From: Saprospiraceae bacterium
GTDB taxonomy: Bacteria; Bacteroidota; Bacteroidia; Chitinophagales; Saprospiraceae
Length of the DNA: 35,023 nt
Assembly: GCA_020848695.1 (NCBI GenBank)
Contig: JADLHT010000023.1
Coordinates: forward strand, 1 to 35,023
Direction: 5' to 3'
Position numbers and translations under genes: made by a program. Positions within the stretch are counted from its first letter, which is position 1; every line of letters begins with the position of its first letter. A model generated the notes under the pieces. The model was given only the letters and a program-made list of their open reading frames with translations, was not told the DNA's origin and ran no database searches. This document shows positions 8,229 through 18,306 of the stretch, piece by piece.

Positions 8229-9104
8229 TTATTTATTCAGTAATACCTCTTTCATCTTTTTACCAATCTGGCTTGGAGAATCTACCACATGAATTCCACA
8301 TTCCTGCATTACTTTAATTTTTGCTTCAGCAGTATCGGCAGCACCGCCAATGATCGCACCGGCATGACCCATTTTACGACCCTTAGGAGCTGTTTTTCCT
8401 GCTATAAATCCTACTACTGGTTTTGTACCATAATCTCTAATCCATAGTGCAGCTTCCGTCTCCATGTTTCCTCCGATCTCGCCAATCATTACAATACCCT
8501 CTGTCTCATAGTCTGCCATTAGCATCTGAATGGCCTGTAAGGTTGTTGTTCCCGGAATCGGATCTCCTCCAATTCCAATGCAGGTAGATTGTCCCATTCC
8601 TTCCTTAGTCACCTGATCTACTGCTTCATAGGTTAATGTTCCCGAGCGTGAGACAATACCGATTTTTCCCTTCTTATGGATAAAACCAGGCATAATTCCG
8701 ACTTTCGCTTCATCCGGAGTAATTACTCCCGGACAATTAGGACCAATTAAGGTACATGGATATTTGCTAAGATAATCTTTTACTTTGATCATATCCTGTA
8801 CAGGTACCCCTTCGGTAATGCAGATAATAACTCTAATACCGGCTTCTGCCGCTTCCATGATTGCATCGGCTGCAAATGAAGGCGGCACAAAGATTATACT
8901 TGTATCGGCTTTCTCCTGCGTTACTGCATCCAAGACAGTATTGTATACCGGCAGATTCAGGTGCGTTTGACCACCTTTACCGGGAGTAACTCCAGCTACC
9001 ACAGGAGTTCCATAGGCGATCATTTGTTCGGTATGAAAACTTCCTTCTTTTCCGGTTATTCCTTGAACTATGATTTTAGAATGTTTACCAACTAATACAC
9101 TCAT
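8229..9104 (-). CDS. sucD: Succinate-CoA ligase (ADP-forming) alpha subunit
   Basis: 291 residues, the normal length. Together with SucC it converts succinyl-CoA to succinate and makes ATP/GTP in the TCA cycle. The CoA-binding Rossmann domain ([28 protein letters not shown]) is followed by the ligase domain with the phosphorylated histidine H247 in GHAGAIIGG. Residues 121-124 (GPNC) are the usual linker segment. The ATG overlaps the ftsB-like stop by one base (TAATG), suggesting translational coupling. sucC is not in the window. The IS5 relic lies directly downstream. Confidence 0.96.
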   Translation of the reverse strand: MSVLVGKHSKIIVQGITGKEGSFHTEQMIAYGTPVVAGVTPGKGGQTHLNLPVYNTVLDAVTQEKADTSIIFVPPSFAADAIMEAAEAGIRVIICITEGVPVQDMIKVKDYLSKYPCTLIGPNCPGVITPDEAKVGIMPGFIHKKGKIGIVSRSGTLTYEAVDQVTKEGMGQSTCIGIGGDPIPGTTTLQAIQMLMADYETEGIVMIGEIGGNMETEAALWIRDYGTKPVVGFIAGKTAPKGRKMGHAGAIIGGAADTAEAKIKVMQECGIHVVDSPSQIGKKMKEVLLNK

Positions 9105-9427
9105 TATTTCTCCTTTCCTTTTTTGGTTTCTATGATAAATACGTCCTCGTTCTCTCTCGACATAATAAATTTCTCTCTTGCAAATTTCTCATAATTACCT
9201 TCCAGATCTATCTTATCCTGTTTTGCTTGCTCTATCAGTTTTTTATAATTTTCATTCTGATCACGCAGTCTGGAATTCATTTGAGCTACTTTATATCTGG
9301 TTTTTAAATTATATTCATCAAAGAAAAACAGATATACGAAAAAGCCAGCAATAATAAGCAATATTCTGTGTTTGAAAAGCTGATCAAGAATTTTTTGCAA
9401 TGAAATATTTTTCTTAGATCTTGTCAT
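9104..9427 (-). CDS. FtsB/DivIC-family septum formation initiator
   Basis: 107 residues: a basic cytoplasmic start, one membrane helix (about 24-43, [15 protein letters not shown]), then a periplasmic coiled coil (about 50-80, [20 protein letters not shown]) and a short conserved tail with [20 protein letters not shown]. This is the architecture of FtsB/DivIC, which with FtsL and FtsQ activates septal wall synthesis. It lies after eno, as ftsB does in gammaproteobacteria, and shares one base with sucD. A TAnnTTTG element in the eno gap suggests that it can also be transcribed on its own. Confidence 0.88.
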   Translation of the reverse strand: MTRSKKNISLQKILDQLFKHRILLIIAGFFVYLFFFDEYNLKTRYKVAQMNSRLRDQNENYKKLIEQAKQDKIDLEGNYEKFAREKFIMSRENEDVFIIETKKGKEK

Positions 9428-9445
9428 AAATATCTAATTTATAGA

Positions 9446-9453
9446 CAAATATA
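9446..9453 (-). promoter_or_regulatory. Putative -7 promoter element of the ftsB-like gene
   Basis: The minus strand reads TATATTTG (TAnnTTTG) in the 34-base gap after eno, about 19 bases before the ATG at 9427. A CTTG lies upstream, but the spacing (16) is shorter than the usual 19-21, so strength is uncertain. Confidence 0.4.
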
Positions 9454-9461
9454 CATAGTTC

Positions 9462-10748
9462 TTATCTTTCAAGTATAGATTTTCCAGAAAAAACTGCCTG
9501 AGAACCTAATTCCTGTTCAATTCTCAATAGCTGATTGTATTTAGAAGTGCGATCAGATCGTGAAAGTGAGCCGGTTTTAATCTGTCCACAATTCAAAGCT
9601 ACTGCAAGGTCGGCAATGGTATTGTCTTCTGTTTCTCCTGATCGGTGACTCATAATAGTAGTAAATCTTCTGCTCTGAGCCAACTGAACAGAATTAATAG
9701 TCTCTGTAAGACTACCAATTTGATTCACTTTAATTAATATTGAATTGGCTGCTTTCAATGATATTCCTTTAGACAATCTTTCGGGATTGGTTACAAACAA
9801 ATCATCGCCTACCAATTGGATTTTACTTCCTATTCTATTATTTAAGTTAACCCATCCATTCCAATCATCTTCTGCCATTCCATCTTCTATCGAATAAATA
9901 GGATATTTTTGAATCCATGAATTCCAGAAATCCACCATTTCATCTGATGTTTTTTTGCCTGAACCGGATTTGTGAAAATGATACATTTGATCCTGATCAT
10001 TATACAGTTCCGATATTGCAGGATCCAGTGCAATTAGAACATTTTCCCCGGCGAGGTAGCCTGCATTTTCAATTGCATTCAATACAAGCTCTATGGCTTC
10101 TTCGTTAGTTTTTAAATCCGGTGCGAATCCTCCTTCATCTCCTACATTGGTAGAATATCCTTTCGATTTCAATAACTTTTTTAAGGTATGAAAAATTTCA
10201 GATCCCATTCGAATTGCATGAGTTATAGAATCTGCTCCAACAGGTGCAATCATAAATTCCTGAAAATCCAAACGATTGTCTGCGTGTGCTCCCCCATTAA
10301 TGATGTTCATCATTGGTACCGGCATCAGATGAGCATTAGTCCCTCCTATATATCGATACAGGGCCTGTCCGCTTTCCATTGCTGCTGCTTTGGCGCAGGC
10401 CAGTGATACTGCAAGTATGGAGTTTGCGCCCAACTTAGATTTGTTGTTTGTACCATCCAGTTCAATCATGAGTTGATCGATATATCTTTGTTCCGAAACT
10501 TCAACACCTAATAATTGATCTGAAATTTCTTCTTCAATAAAACCGCAAGCCTTTAATACTCCTTTCCCTTGATAGACTTTTGGATCATTATCTCGTAATT
10601 CCACGGCTTCATGCTTACCGGTTGATGCACCTGAAGGAACTGCAGCAAGTCCAATTGCTCCATCTGATGTTCTTACCTCAGCTTCAACAGTTGGAAAACC
10701 TCTACTGTCTAAAATCTGTCTTGCAATGATGTCAATAATCTCACTCAT
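9462..10748 (-). CDS. eno: Enolase
   Basis: Converts 2-phosphoglycerate to phosphoenolpyruvate in glycolysis. 428 residues from ATG 10748 ([17 protein letters not shown]); a TTG three codons earlier overlaps carA and is less likely. All hallmarks are present: [39 protein letters not shown] (E205), the Mg ligands in LDPAISE (D242), [11 protein letters not shown] (E288) and VGDDLF (D315), the catalytic lysine in [11 protein letters not shown] (K340), and [17 protein letters not shown] differs slightly from the usual LDVAASE. Separated from carA by one base, so probably co-transcribed. Confidence 0.97.
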   Translation of the reverse strand: MSEIIDIIARQILDSRGFPTVEAEVRTSDGAIGLAAVPSGASTGKHEAVELRDNDPKVYQGKGVLKACGFIEEEISDQLLGVEVSEQRYIDQLMIELDGTNNKSKLGANSILAVSLACAKAAAMESGQALYRYIGGTNAHLMPVPMMNIINGGAHADNRLDFQEFMIAPVGADSITHAIRMGSEIFHTLKKLLKSKGYSTNVGDEGGFAPDLKTNEEAIELVLNAIENAGYLAGENVLIALDPAISELYNDQDQMYHFHKSGSGKKTSDEMVDFWNSWIQKYPIYSIEDGMAEDDWNGWVNLNNRIGSKIQLVGDDLFVTNPERLSKGISLKAANSILIKVNQIGSLTETINSVQLAQSRRFTTIMSHRSGETEDNTIADLAVALNCGQIKTGSLSRSDRTSKYNQLLRIEQELGSQAVFSGKSILER

Positions 10749-10749
10749 T

Positions 10750-11883
10750 TTACGCAATCATTTGTGTAGTTGAATAACCGTATACTTTATGAATCATTTC
10801 GTTAAAATTGTCAAACAAATATCTGGAATCATGTGGTCCAGGTCCCGCCTCCGGATGATACTGAACTGAAAAAACAGGTTTAATTCTATGCATTATTCCT
10901 TCCACTGATTTATCATTTAGATTCACATGAGACAATGCAATTTCTGACTTCCTGTTTTCTACTTCATTCATATCAATTGTAAAGCCATGATTTTGGGCAG
11001 TAATTTCTCCCCTACCTGTAGTCAGATTTAATACAGGATGATTACTTCCTCTATGCCCCTGATCCATTTTTTGTGTTGGAATTCCCAATGCTAATGCTAT
11101 AATCTGATGTCCTAAACAAATACCAAATGTGGGCTTTCCACTTTCTAAAATTTTTGAACAAGTGTGAATAGCATATTCCATCGATGACGGATCACCCGGA
11201 CCATTTGAGAGAAAAAATGCAGTCGGATTCCAGTTTGAAATTTCTTCAAAACTAGTTCGGGCGGGAAAAACGCGTATCGAGAATCCTCTGTTGGACAATT
11301 GCTGAAGAATACTTGACTTAATACCATAGTCAAGTACTGCAAGTTTAATTTTGGACTCAGGATTTACAATATCATAAATACTTTTTGTTGAGACTTTGGA
11401 CGCCAATTCCAAGCCTAACATACTTGGAACTGAAGTTAAGGTATTCAACAAGGAATCAGAGCTTTCATCTAAGTTAGAAATAATTGCATTCATTGCCCCT
11501 TTTGATCTAATATGATGTACGAGCGCACGTGTATCGATATCATAGATCATAACAATCTTATTTCTAATCAGATATTCTTCAAGTGAGGTATCTGTTGACT
11601 GTCTGCTGAAGTGGTTTGAAAAGTTTCTGCAGATCAGACCATTGATCTGAACCCTCTCAGACTCTTTTTCAAGACTCGCGATACCATAATTACCGATATG
11701 TACATTGGTCATGATCATAAGTTGTCCATAATAGGAAGGATCTGTAAAGATCTCCTGATATCCTGTCATACCTGTATTAAAACAAACTTCTCCTGTCGCC
11801 TGAGCTTTATATCCTATCGACCTTCCCTTAAATATAGTTCCATCTTCAAGAATAAGTATGGCTTTAAAGCTAGAAAGGTTCAT
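10750..11883 (-). CDS. carA: Carbamoyl-phosphate synthase small (glutaminase) subunit
   Basis: 377 residues. Hydrolyses glutamine and passes ammonia to CarB for carbamoyl phosphate, the precursor of arginine and pyrimidines. The N-terminal CPSase domain ([31 protein letters not shown]) is followed by a class I glutamine amidotransferase with C256 in FGICLGHQ and the H343/E345 pair in [13 protein letters not shown] 11883 is used because the alternative TTG at 11901 falls inside the promoter element. carB is not in the window. First gene of carA-eno, downstream of the ribosomal terminator and with its own promoter. Confidence 0.96.
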   Translation of the reverse strand: MNLSSFKAILILEDGTIFKGRSIGYKAQATGEVCFNTGMTGYQEIFTDPSYYGQLMIMTNVHIGNYGIASLEKESERVQINGLICRNFSNHFSRQSTDTSLEEYLIRNKIVMIYDIDTRALVHHIRSKGAMNAIISNLDESSDSLLNTLTSVPSMLGLELASKVSTKSIYDIVNPESKIKLAVLDYGIKSSILQQLSNRGFSIRVFPARTSFEEISNWNPTAFFLSNGPGDPSSMEYAIHTCSKILESGKPTFGICLGHQIIALALGIPTQKMDQGHRGSNHPVLNLTTGRGEITAQNHGFTIDMNEVENRKSEIALSHVNLNDKSVEGIMHRIKPVFSVQYHPEAGPGPHDSRYLFDNFNEMIHKVYGYSTTQMIA

Positions 11884-11898
11884 CTTGTAAAAATTTAG

Positions 11899-11929
11899 CA
11901 AATATATGAATTACTTATATATGTATAAA
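11899..11929 (-). promoter_or_regulatory. Putative promoter of carA-eno
   Basis: The -7 element TATATTTG (11906-11899, minus strand) matches TAnnTTTG exactly. Nineteen bases upstream is TTTA (11929-11926), one base from the -33 consensus TTTG. The start would fall near 11893, giving a leader of about 10 bases. No room is left for an attenuator. Confidence 0.6.
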
Positions 11930-11949
11930 GTGCATTCGAAGGTATACCC

Positions 11950-11976
11950 AAAAAAAAAGCGACTTTACGTCGCTTT
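11950..11976 (-). terminator. Rho-independent terminator of the ribosomal protein cluster
   Basis: On the minus strand the 8-bp stem AAAGCGAC / GTCGCTTT with a 5-base loop runs into at least nine T (A tract 11950-11958 on the plus strand). It sits six bases after the rplQ stop, ending the long cluster and separating it from carA. Confidence 0.9.
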
Positions 11977-11981
11977 AAATA

Positions 11982-12494
11982 TTATTGATTTTGTGAATTT
12001 TCAGATTCCGCATTCTGCTCATTGCTTGACAACTCATTACTCTCTGCTGTCGTTGCTGTCTTAGATTTCTTAGATCTTCTTGTTTTTTTAGCTGTTGTTG
12101 CCGGTGTTTTTGCTTTTGAGGCTGAGACCATTGTAGTATTGTAATCTACCAGTTCAATCATTGCCATCTCAGCTCCATCACCCTTTCTAAAACCTGTACG
12201 AATCACCCGTGTATAGCCACCAGGTCGTGTACCAATTTTTGCTGCAACTTCACCAAACAGTGAACTTACCGCTTCTTTATTATTTAAATAACTGAAAACA
12301 ACTCTTCTTGAATGGGTTGTATTGTTTCTTGACTTAGTTATTAAAGGCTCAATAAATCTTCTTAATCCTTTTGCTTTTGCAAGCGTAGTGATAATTCTTT
12401 TGTGCTTTATCAGAGCACTGCTTAAATTTCTAAGTAACGCAGATCGATGACCTTTCTTTCGACCCAGATGATTAAATGCTTTACCATGTCTCAT
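11982..12494 (-). CDS. rplQ: Large ribosomal subunit protein bL17
   Basis: Residues 1-120 match the L17 core ([57 protein letters not shown]). Residues 121-170 are an extra tail: first Ala/Thr/Lys-rich and basic, then Ser/Glu/Asn-rich and acidic, so the protein is about 45 residues longer than E. coli L17. Tails of this kind occur in Bacteroidota L17. Last gene of the cluster, 23 bases after rpoA and just before the terminator. Confidence 0.96.
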   Translation of the reverse strand: MRHGKAFNHLGRKKGHRSALLRNLSSALIKHKRIITTLAKAKGLRRFIEPLITKSRNNTTHSRRVVFSYLNNKEAVSSLFGEVAAKIGTRPGGYTRVIRTGFRKGDGAEMAMIELVDYNTTMVSASKAKTPATTAKKTRRSKKSKTATTAESNELSSNEQNAESENSQNQ

Positions 12495-12517
12495 GACTCA
12501 ATGATTGCTTATATTTA

Positions 12518-13516
12518 TTATTCTTCGTCTAACTTATAACGTGTAAGATCCATTCCAAAACTGAGGTTTTTGGTTTGTAACAATTCCTCAATTTCAACCA
12601 ATGATTTCTTACCAAAATTTCTAAACTTTAATAGTTCGTGGGTATCATATTTAACCAACTCACCCAAAGAATTGATCTTAGCAGCTTTCAAACAGTTGTA
12701 AGCTCTAACTGAAAGATCAAGATCTTCAAGATTGGTTTTCAACAGTTTTCTCATGTGAAGAACGTGTTCATCCACGATTGTATCTTCTTTGCGTACGGCA
12801 TCTTCAAATGTAATATTTTCATCCGTAATTAGCAAAAAATGATGAATCAGAATCCGCGAGGCTTCTTTAACTGCCTGTTCAGGATGAATTGTTCCGTCAG
12901 TTTTTACCTCAAGAAGTAATCTTTCGTAGTCAGTCTTCTGTCCAACCCTTACATTGGATACACTGTAAGCTACTTTTTTGATCGGAGTATATATTGCATC
13001 AACCGGCATAACTCCTATTGGAAGATCTTTGGATGCATTTTCGTCTGCAGGCACGTAACCTCTTCCTTTAGCCACAGAAAGCTCGACTTCGAGATTAACC
13101 GAAGGTTCCATATGACAGATTACGAGATCAGGGTTACTGACTTGAAATACATTTGTATGACTTTCAATATCTGAAGCTTTAAATACATCTTTGCCGCTTA
13201 TGGTCAGATATAATTTCTCTTCTCGTGTATTATCATCCTGATTGATCAGTTTGAATCTTACCTGCTTTAAATTCAAGATAATCTCAACAACATCTTCAAT
13301 AACTCCTCTGATGGTAGAAAATTCATGTTCTACCCCGGCAATTCGAACAGAAGTAATTGCAAATCCTTCTAGTGAAGAAAGAAGTACTCTTCTCAATGCG
13401 TTCCCTAAGGTCTGACCGAATCCAATCTCAAGTGGTTTGAATTCAAATGAACCTTCAAAATCATCTGCTTTTTGAAGAATAATTTTATCTGGCTTCTGAA
13501 AATTTAATATACTCAT
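12518..13516 (-). CDS. rpoA: RNA polymerase alpha subunit
   Basis: 332 residues. The N-terminal assembly domain (about 1-235) holds [19 protein letters not shown] and [16 protein letters not shown]; it dimerises and scaffolds beta and beta'. A linker leads to the C-terminal domain (about 262-322; [16 protein letters not shown] and [19 protein letters not shown]), which touches UP elements and regulators. It sits between rpsD and rplQ as in the alpha operon, linking polymerase supply to ribosome supply. Confidence 0.98.
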   Translation of the reverse strand: MSILNFQKPDKIILQKADDFEGSFEFKPLEIGFGQTLGNALRRVLLSSLEGFAITSVRIAGVEHEFSTIRGVIEDVVEIILNLKQVRFKLINQDDNTREEKLYLTISGKDVFKASDIESHTNVFQVSNPDLVICHMEPSVNLEVELSVAKGRGYVPADENASKDLPIGVMPVDAIYTPIKKVAYSVSNVRVGQKTDYERLLLEVKTDGTIHPEQAVKEASRILIHHFLLITDENITFEDAVRKEDTIVDEHVLHMRKLLKTNLEDLDLSVRAYNCLKAAKINSLGELVKYDTHELLKFRNFGKKSLVEIEELLQTKNLSFGMDLTRYKLDEE

Positions 13517-13557
13517 AAAGAGGATGGATCTAATTTAAAATTAATTTCTTAAAAATC

Positions 13558-14169
13558 TTATTTAGAATAAAGTTCTACTATTAACTGTTCATTAATTACT
13601 TCAGGAATTAAATCTCTGGTTGGATAAGCAAGGAATTTTCCTTCCATCTTATCCGAATTCCATTCAAGCCATGTGAACCTTCTAACTTCAGATTTTTGAG
13701 ATACTTTGTGTTGTATAAAATCTAAGCCTTGTGAATTTCCTTTTACACTGATTATATCACCCGGCTTAAGACGGAATGAGGGTATATTGACAAGCTTGCC
13801 ATTTACTACGACATGTCTGTGCGATACCAGTTGTCTTGCCCCTCTTCTTGTGGACGAAAGGCCAAGTCTATAAACTGTATTATCTAATCTAGCTTCAAGT
13901 AGTTGAAACAAAATTTCACCGGTCTTACCTGATTTCCGGTGTGCATCGGAGAAGATATTTCGAAACTGTCTTTCTAAGATACCATAGGTATACTTAGCCT
14001 TCTGTTTCTCCATCAACTGTAGTGCATAATCGGACTTTTGCTTTTTTCTTTTTGAGGGTCCATGTTGACCCGGACCATAACTTTTCTTTTCGAAATACTT
14101 ATCATATCCAGTCAAAGACTGTCCTAATGCTCTTGACTTTTTTGTAACGGGACCTGTATATCTTGCCAT
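13558..14169 (-). CDS. rpsD: Small ribosomal subunit protein uS4
   Basis: 203 residues, a 16S rRNA primary binder that nucleates 30S assembly. The N-terminus (MARYTGPVTKKSRALGQSL, YGPGQHG) has no zinc-binding cysteines, so it is the zinc-free form. The S4 RNA-binding domain (about 91-150) contains RLDNTVYRLGL, RRGARQLVSHRHVVVNG and FRLKPGDIISV. In E. coli S4 represses the alpha operon; here it also lies directly upstream of rpoA, but I see no leader of the E. coli type. Confidence 0.97.
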   Translation of the reverse strand: MARYTGPVTKKSRALGQSLTGYDKYFEKKSYGPGQHGPSKRKKQKSDYALQLMEKQKAKYTYGILERQFRNIFSDAHRKSGKTGEILFQLLEARLDNTVYRLGLSSTRRGARQLVSHRHVVVNGKLVNIPSFRLKPGDIISVKGNSQGLDFIQHKVSQKSEVRRFTWLEWNSDKMEGKFLAYPTRDLIPEVINEQLIVELYSK

Positions 14170-14190
14170 AAATTCTAATCTTTAGTTGAA

Positions 14191-14577
14191 TTATATTCTT
14201 CTTTGTTTAGGAGGCCTGCAGCCATTATGTGGGATTGGTGTAAGATCTGTAATTTTAAGCACTTTGATACCTTTTGCATCTAAAGCTCTGATTGCGGATT
14301 CTCTTCCGGATCCGGGACCTTTAACAAACACTTCAGTACTTCGCATTCCTGCATCAAATGCTACTCCTGCTGCGTCTGTTGCTGCAAGTTGACCTGCATA
14401 AGGCGTATTTTTCTTTGAACCTTTAAAGCCTGCTTTACCTGCACTTGACCAGCTAATTACTTCTCCTGCCTTGTTACAAATCGTAATAATTAAATTATTA
14501 AAAGTTGCCTGAATGTAAGATATTCCTTCAGAGTCAACTTTTACTTTTCTTTTTTTAGCCTTTTTACCTTTTGCCAT
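14191..14577 (-). CDS. rpsK: Small ribosomal subunit protein uS11
   Basis: 128 residues. Lines the mRNA exit and platform of the 30S subunit. Diagnostic segments are [37 protein letters not shown] and the C-terminal [20 protein letters not shown]. The N-terminal ~12 residues are a very basic [10 protein letters not shown] patch. Placed between rpsM and rpsD in normal alpha-operon order. Confidence 0.97.
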   Translation of the reverse strand: MAKGKKAKKRKVKVDSEGISYIQATFNNLIITICNKAGEVISWSSAGKAGFKGSKKNTPYAGQLAATDAAGVAFDAGMRSTEVFVKGPGSGRESAIRALDAKGIKVLKITDLTPIPHNGCRPPKQRRI

Positions 14578-14599
14578 TACATCAAAATTTTCTAAACTA

Positions 14600-14977
14600 T
14601 TACTTCGTTACTTTCTTTTTATTCGCTACGGTCTTACGCTTTCCTTTTCGCGTTCTAGCGTTGGTCTTGGTTCTTTGCCCTCTTACAGGTAGTCCCTTAC
14701 GATGTCTTATCCCTCTGAAACAAGCGATATCCATCAATCGCTTTATACTCAGCTGAACTTCAGATCGAAGCTCTCCTTCAACTTTGTATTCATCCTGAAT
14801 CATTAGAGCCAGTTGTTGTACCTGATCATTGGACCATTCACTAACTTTAATTTCTTCACTAATTCCTGCTTTCGCAAGCAAATTTTTAGCGCTTGTACGA
14901 CCAATACCGTAGATATAAGTGAGACCAATTACGCCTCGTTTATTTCTTGGTAAATCAATTCCTGCTATACGTGCCAT
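14600..14977 (-). CDS. rpsM: Small ribosomal subunit protein uS13
   Basis: 125 residues. Contacts the 50S subunit and the P-site tRNA through its basic tail. Recognised by [33 protein letters not shown] and [20 protein letters not shown], ending in a Lys-rich tail. Begins 12 bases after the rpmJ stop and opens the S13-S11-S4-alpha-L17 group. Confidence 0.97.
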   Translation of the reverse strand: MARIAGIDLPRNKRGVIGLTYIYGIGRTSAKNLLAKAGISEEIKVSEWSNDQVQQLALMIQDEYKVEGELRSEVQLSIKRLMDIACFRGIRHRKGLPVRGQRTKTNARTRKGKRKTVANKKKVTK

Positions 14978-14989
14978 AATGAGATGGGA

Positions 14990-15106
14990 TTAACCTTGAC
15001 GTTGTTTAAATTTTGGGTTTTTCTTATTAATGATATATAGTTTGCCCTTTCGTCGGACAAACTTGCAATCTGCTGTTCTTTTCTTTATTGAGGCTCTGAC
15101 CTTCAT
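14990..15106 (-). CDS. rpmJ: Large ribosomal subunit protein bL36
   Basis: 38 residues: it opens [20 protein letters not shown] and ends [11 protein letters not shown]. Found by reading the gap between infA and rpsM. Zinc-binding L36 has three cysteines and a histidine; here only C14 remains, so this is the zinc-free form seen in Bacteroidota. infA-rpmJ-rpsM is the expected order. Confidence 0.95.
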   Translation of the reverse strand: MKVRASIKKRTADCKFVRRKGKLYIINKKNPKFKQRQG

Positions 15107-15117
15107 ATCTTCTAAAA

Positions 15118-15336
15118 TTACTTATATCTGTAAGTTATACGTCCTCTTGATAAGTCATAAGGACTCATTTCTACAGAAACCTTATCTCCGGGAAGGATTC
15201 GGATATAATTCATCCTCATTTTTCCTGAGATGGTCGCTGTAATCAGATGATCGTTCTGTAATCTTACTCTAAACATGGCATTTGAAAGTGCTTCTTCTAT
15301 AATTCCATCTTGTTGAATAAGGTTCTTTTTGGTCAT
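15118..15336 (-). CDS. infA: Translation initiation factor IF-1
   Basis: 72 residues, one S1-type OB domain that fills the 30S A site during initiation. Recognised by [38 protein letters not shown] and the ending [15 protein letters not shown]. Lies between map and rpmJ. Confidence 0.97.
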   Translation of the reverse strand: MTKKNLIQQDGIIEEALSNAMFRVRLQNDHLITATISGKMRMNYIRILPGDKVSVEMSPYDLSRGRITYRYK

Positions 15337-15366
15337 CTTTTAAAATGGCGTGCAAATATCGATCTT

Positions 15367-16170
15367 TTATACGAAATATTTTAATAATTCGGGATTATTT
15401 TTTATGGATTCCTTTACCGGCTGATGGTCGGAAAGAATTTCTGCTTTATCCTTTCTGATTACCAGAGTATGTTCAAAATGAGCTGAACACTTCCCATCCT
15501 TCGTTACAATCGTCCAGCCATCATTCAATTGTTTGACCTGTCTGGTTCCTAAATTAATCATAGGTTCTATTGCAATAACCATTCCTTCTTTAAGCATTGG
15601 CCCTTTGCCTTTTGAACCATAGTTAGGCACCTCAGGTGCTTCATGCAAATTTCTACCGACACCATGCCCTACCAACTCTTTTACAACACCGTAATGTTGC
15701 ATTTTTTCGGTGTGATACATGATAGCATAAGATATATCGCCTACTCGGTTTCCTGCAATTGCCTGATCTATCCCTTTATACAATGATTCTTCAGTTACTC
15801 TAACCAACTTTTTAATCTCTTCACTGGAATCTCCAATTATAAAAGTATAGGCTGAATCACCATAAAATTCATTCATCAGAACTCCGCAATCTATGGATAC
15901 TGTATCCCCTTGTTTAAAAATATCTTTATTCGGAATTCCATGAACAACGGCTTCATTTTTTGAGATGCACAAGGTTCCAGGATACCCATTTAATCCTTTG
16001 AAAGCAGGTATTGCGTTATGAGATCGAATAAATTCTTCAGCTTTCTGATCTAAATAAAGCCCTGTTACTCCTTCTTTAAGAAGCTCAGCGATTAATGCAA
16101 GCGTATTACTTACCAACAATGCGCTTTTACGAATGAGTTCAATTTCCTCCTCGTGCTTTATATAGATCAT
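15367..16170 (-). CDS. map: Methionine aminopeptidase type I
   Basis: 267 residues. Removes the initiator methionine from new proteins. All five metal ligands are visible: D94 and D105 (SIDCGVLMNEFYGDSAY), H169 (GHGVGRNLHEAP), E202 (IAIEPMIN) and E233 (HFEHTLVI). There is no N-terminal zinc-finger extension. It follows secY as in many bacteria, but without adk between them. It is preceded by a 125-base gap, one of the longest inside the cluster. Confidence 0.96.
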   Translation of the reverse strand: MIYIKHEEEIELIRKSALLVSNTLALIAELLKEGVTGLYLDQKAEEFIRSHNAIPAFKGLNGYPGTLCISKNEAVVHGIPNKDIFKQGDTVSIDCGVLMNEFYGDSAYTFIIGDSSEEIKKLVRVTEESLYKGIDQAIAGNRVGDISYAIMYHTEKMQHYGVVKELVGHGVGRNLHEAPEVPNYGSKGKGPMLKEGMVIAIEPMINLGTRQVKQLNDGWTIVTKDGKCSAHFEHTLVIRKDKAEILSDHQPVKESIKNNPELLKYFV

Positions 16171-16295
16171 CTTAATTTTGAAGAAACGTTCACTATTTTA
16201 TATCAAAAATTTGCAAATGACTGATTTTAAATGTGTTTGTTTTTATTCAAAACAAGCTCACATCCGTTGATATCGAATTAAAATAAGATCAAGTA

Positions 16296-17657
16296 TTATC
16301 CAAAATTGGTACCAATTCCTCCCGTACTTGATCTTCCTTCAATTCTTCCGGATTGCACCAAACCATCATATTTTCTCATTAATAGATGTGATTCAATTTG
16401 CGCTAAGGTATCCAACACAACGCCTACAAGAATTAATATGGATGATCCTCCGAAAAATCTTGCAAACTGCTGATTCACTCCAAACAAGGTTGTAATCGCT
16501 GGTAAAATTGTTAAAATTCCTAAGAACACTGATCCTGGCAGAGTTATCTTAGTCATCGTCGAATCAATATATTCTTCTGTGTCTTCTCCTGGTTTTACTC
16601 CTGGAATGAAGGCATTATTTCTTTTTAAGTATTCTGCATAATTCTGAGGATTAACGATCAGTGCCGTATAAATATAGGTAAAACCTACGACTAAGAGAAA
16701 GGTAATAAAATTATGCCAGAAACTATATGGATCCGTAAGGTGTCGCCAAAATCCGGTTGCTCCGATAGTAGGATCTTTGGTAATGTATTGCATGGCAGTT
16801 AATGGTAAAAACATTATTGCCTGAGCAAAGATGATTGGCATTACACCGGCAGAGTTAACTTTCAATGGCAGATAATCTCTGTCTGTTTTAACCGGCATGG
16901 CGCCTCCTCCTCTTCCTACCATTCGCTTAGCAAATTCCAAAGGAATTTTTCGAACACCCTGAACGATAAGGATTGAAGCAACAATAGATAAAAACAAGAA
17001 TACCAATTCTGCAATAAATATGATCAGACCATTGCTTGACAATCTGGATTGAAATTCAAAAATTAAAGCACTTGGCAGCTCTGCAATAATACCGATCATG
17101 ATAATCATAGATGTTCCGTTTCCAATTCCTCGATCAGTAATTTTTTCTCCTAACCACATACAAAATATGGTTCCTGCTGCTAAAATAATACTGCAAGTAA
17201 ATCTAAATAAGAAAGGGCTAACATCCGGATTCACAGCTCCAATTGATTCAAGATAAAATAAATAGCCACCACCTTGAACAAGAACAACGGCAACAGTGAA
17301 TAATCTTGTAATCTGATTTAATTTTCTTCTACCTGATTCTCCTTCTTTCTGTTGCAGTCTTTGGAAGTAGGGAACTGCAAATCCCAATAACTGTACGATG
17401 ATTGAAGAGGTAATGTATGGCATTATACCCAATGCAAAAATGGATGCCTGGTTCCATGCTCCTCCGGTGTATGAGTTAATTAATCCAAACAAACTATTGG
17501 TATCGGTAGCATTCTTTAAAACCCCAGGCATAACCCCCGGAAGTACTACGCTTGTACCAAATCTAAAAATGGCAAGCAAACCAAGAGTAAAAAGAATTCT
17601 TTCTCTCAATTCCTTTATGCTCCAAATATTTTTTAAAGTTTCGATTAATTTTTTCAT
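16296..17657 (-). CDS. secY: Protein translocase channel subunit SecY
   Basis: 453 residues with ten predicted membrane helices, forming the lateral-gated pore for Sec export and membrane insertion. Diagnostic parts: RILFTLGLLAIFRFGTSVVL at the start, a plug-like region with GGAWNQASIFALGIMPYI, SIIVQLLGFAVP, GGGAMPVKTDRDYLPLKVNS in a cytosolic loop, and a C-terminal region with NNAFIPGVKPGEDTEEYID. Eight bases after rplO, as in the spc operon. Confidence 0.97.
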   Translation of the reverse strand: MKKLIETLKNIWSIKELRERILFTLGLLAIFRFGTSVVLPGVMPGVLKNATDTNSLFGLINSYTGGAWNQASIFALGIMPYITSSIIVQLLGFAVPYFQRLQQKEGESGRRKLNQITRLFTVAVVLVQGGGYLFYLESIGAVNPDVSPFLFRFTCSIILAAGTIFCMWLGEKITDRGIGNGTSMIIMIGIIAELPSALIFEFQSRLSSNGLIIFIAELVFLFLSIVASILIVQGVRKIPLEFAKRMVGRGGGAMPVKTDRDYLPLKVNSAGVMPIIFAQAIMFLPLTAMQYITKDPTIGATGFWRHLTDPYSFWHNFITFLLVVGFTYIYTALIVNPQNYAEYLKRNNAFIPGVKPGEDTEEYIDSTMTKITLPGSVFLGILTILPAITTLFGVNQQFARFFGGSSILILVGVVLDTLAQIESHLLMRKYDGLVQSGRIEGRSSTGGIGTNFG

Positions 17658-17665
17658 AGTCCTTT

Positions 17666-18112
17666 TTAAATCGTTTCTACTGAGCCTCCTGCTGCTTTTA
17701 TTTTTTCGGATGCTGACTCAGAACAAGCACGCACTTTAACAGTTAAATTGGATGGAGCTTCACCTCTAGCTAAAATTTTGACTTGATCTGATGACTTACA
17801 AAAGCCAAACTTGGATAAATTCTCCATAGAGACCTCATTTGTTTTAGCCAGCTCTACAAAATCTCTTAATTGATCGAGATTAAAAATTTTAAATTCAACC
17901 CGATTAATATTTTTGAATCCTGCTTTTGGCAATCTTCTATGCATAGGAGTTTGTCCTCCTTCAAATCCTCTTTTCCACTTTGCTCCGGATCTTGCTTTTT
18001 GTCCTTTATGTCCTTTGGTAGAAGTTCCGCCATGTCCGGATCCTTCTCCTCGAGCAATTCTTTTCTCTTTATGAACCGCGCCTTTGGCTGGTTTTAGATT
18101 ATGTAATTCCAT
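17666..18112 (-). CDS. rplO: Large ribosomal subunit protein uL15
   Basis: 148 residues. Late-assembly 23S-binding protein. The Gly/Lys/Arg-rich N-terminus (GEGSGHGGTSTKGHKGQKAR, GGQTPMHRRLPKAGF) and the globular end with KVRACSESASEKIKAAGG are typical. Its start follows the rpmD stop by one base. Confidence 0.97.
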   Translation of the reverse strand: MELHNLKPAKGAVHKEKRIARGEGSGHGGTSTKGHKGQKARSGAKWKRGFEGGQTPMHRRLPKAGFKNINRVEFKIFNLDQLRDFVELAKTNEVSMENLSKFGFCKSSDQVKILARGEAPSNLTVKVRACSESASEKIKAAGGSVETI

Positions 18113-18113
18113 A

Positions 18114-18296
18114 TTATTTAATCTTTTCTACTGATACAAGATGTTTAACTTTTTCAATCATTCCCATGATTGCAGGAGTCTCTGACAATTCTACCGAGGC
18201 ATGTCTAGAGCTAAGTCCAAGAGCTTGCATCGTTCTTTTTTGTCTTGAAGTTGATTTAATCACTGACCTGTTCTGAGTAACTTTAAGTTTTCCCAT
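18114..18296 (-). CDS. rpmD: Large ribosomal subunit protein uL30
   Basis: 60 residues (KLKVTQNRSVIKSTSRQKR, LGLSSRHASVELSETPAI, MIEKVKHLVSVEKI). The short bacterial form of L30, with the usual strand-helix-helix-strand pattern. Located between rpsE and rplO as in other spc operons. Confidence 0.95.
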   Translation of the reverse strand: MGKLKVTQNRSVIKSTSRQKRTMQALGLSSRHASVELSETPAIMGMIEKVKHLVSVEKIK

Positions 18297-18306
18297 TTTA
18301 TTAAAA

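Noticed and set aside
10749-10757. Longer enolase start at TTG 10757
   Set aside because: It overlaps the carA stop; ATG 10748 gives the conserved enolase N-terminus.
11884-11901. Longer CarA start at TTG 11901
   Set aside because: It lies within the TATATTTG promoter element; ATG 11883 fits better.
16225-16255. AT-rich hairpin TTGTTTT / AAAACAA in the secY-map gap
   Set aside because: Only A-T pairs and no T tract; too weak to call a terminator.
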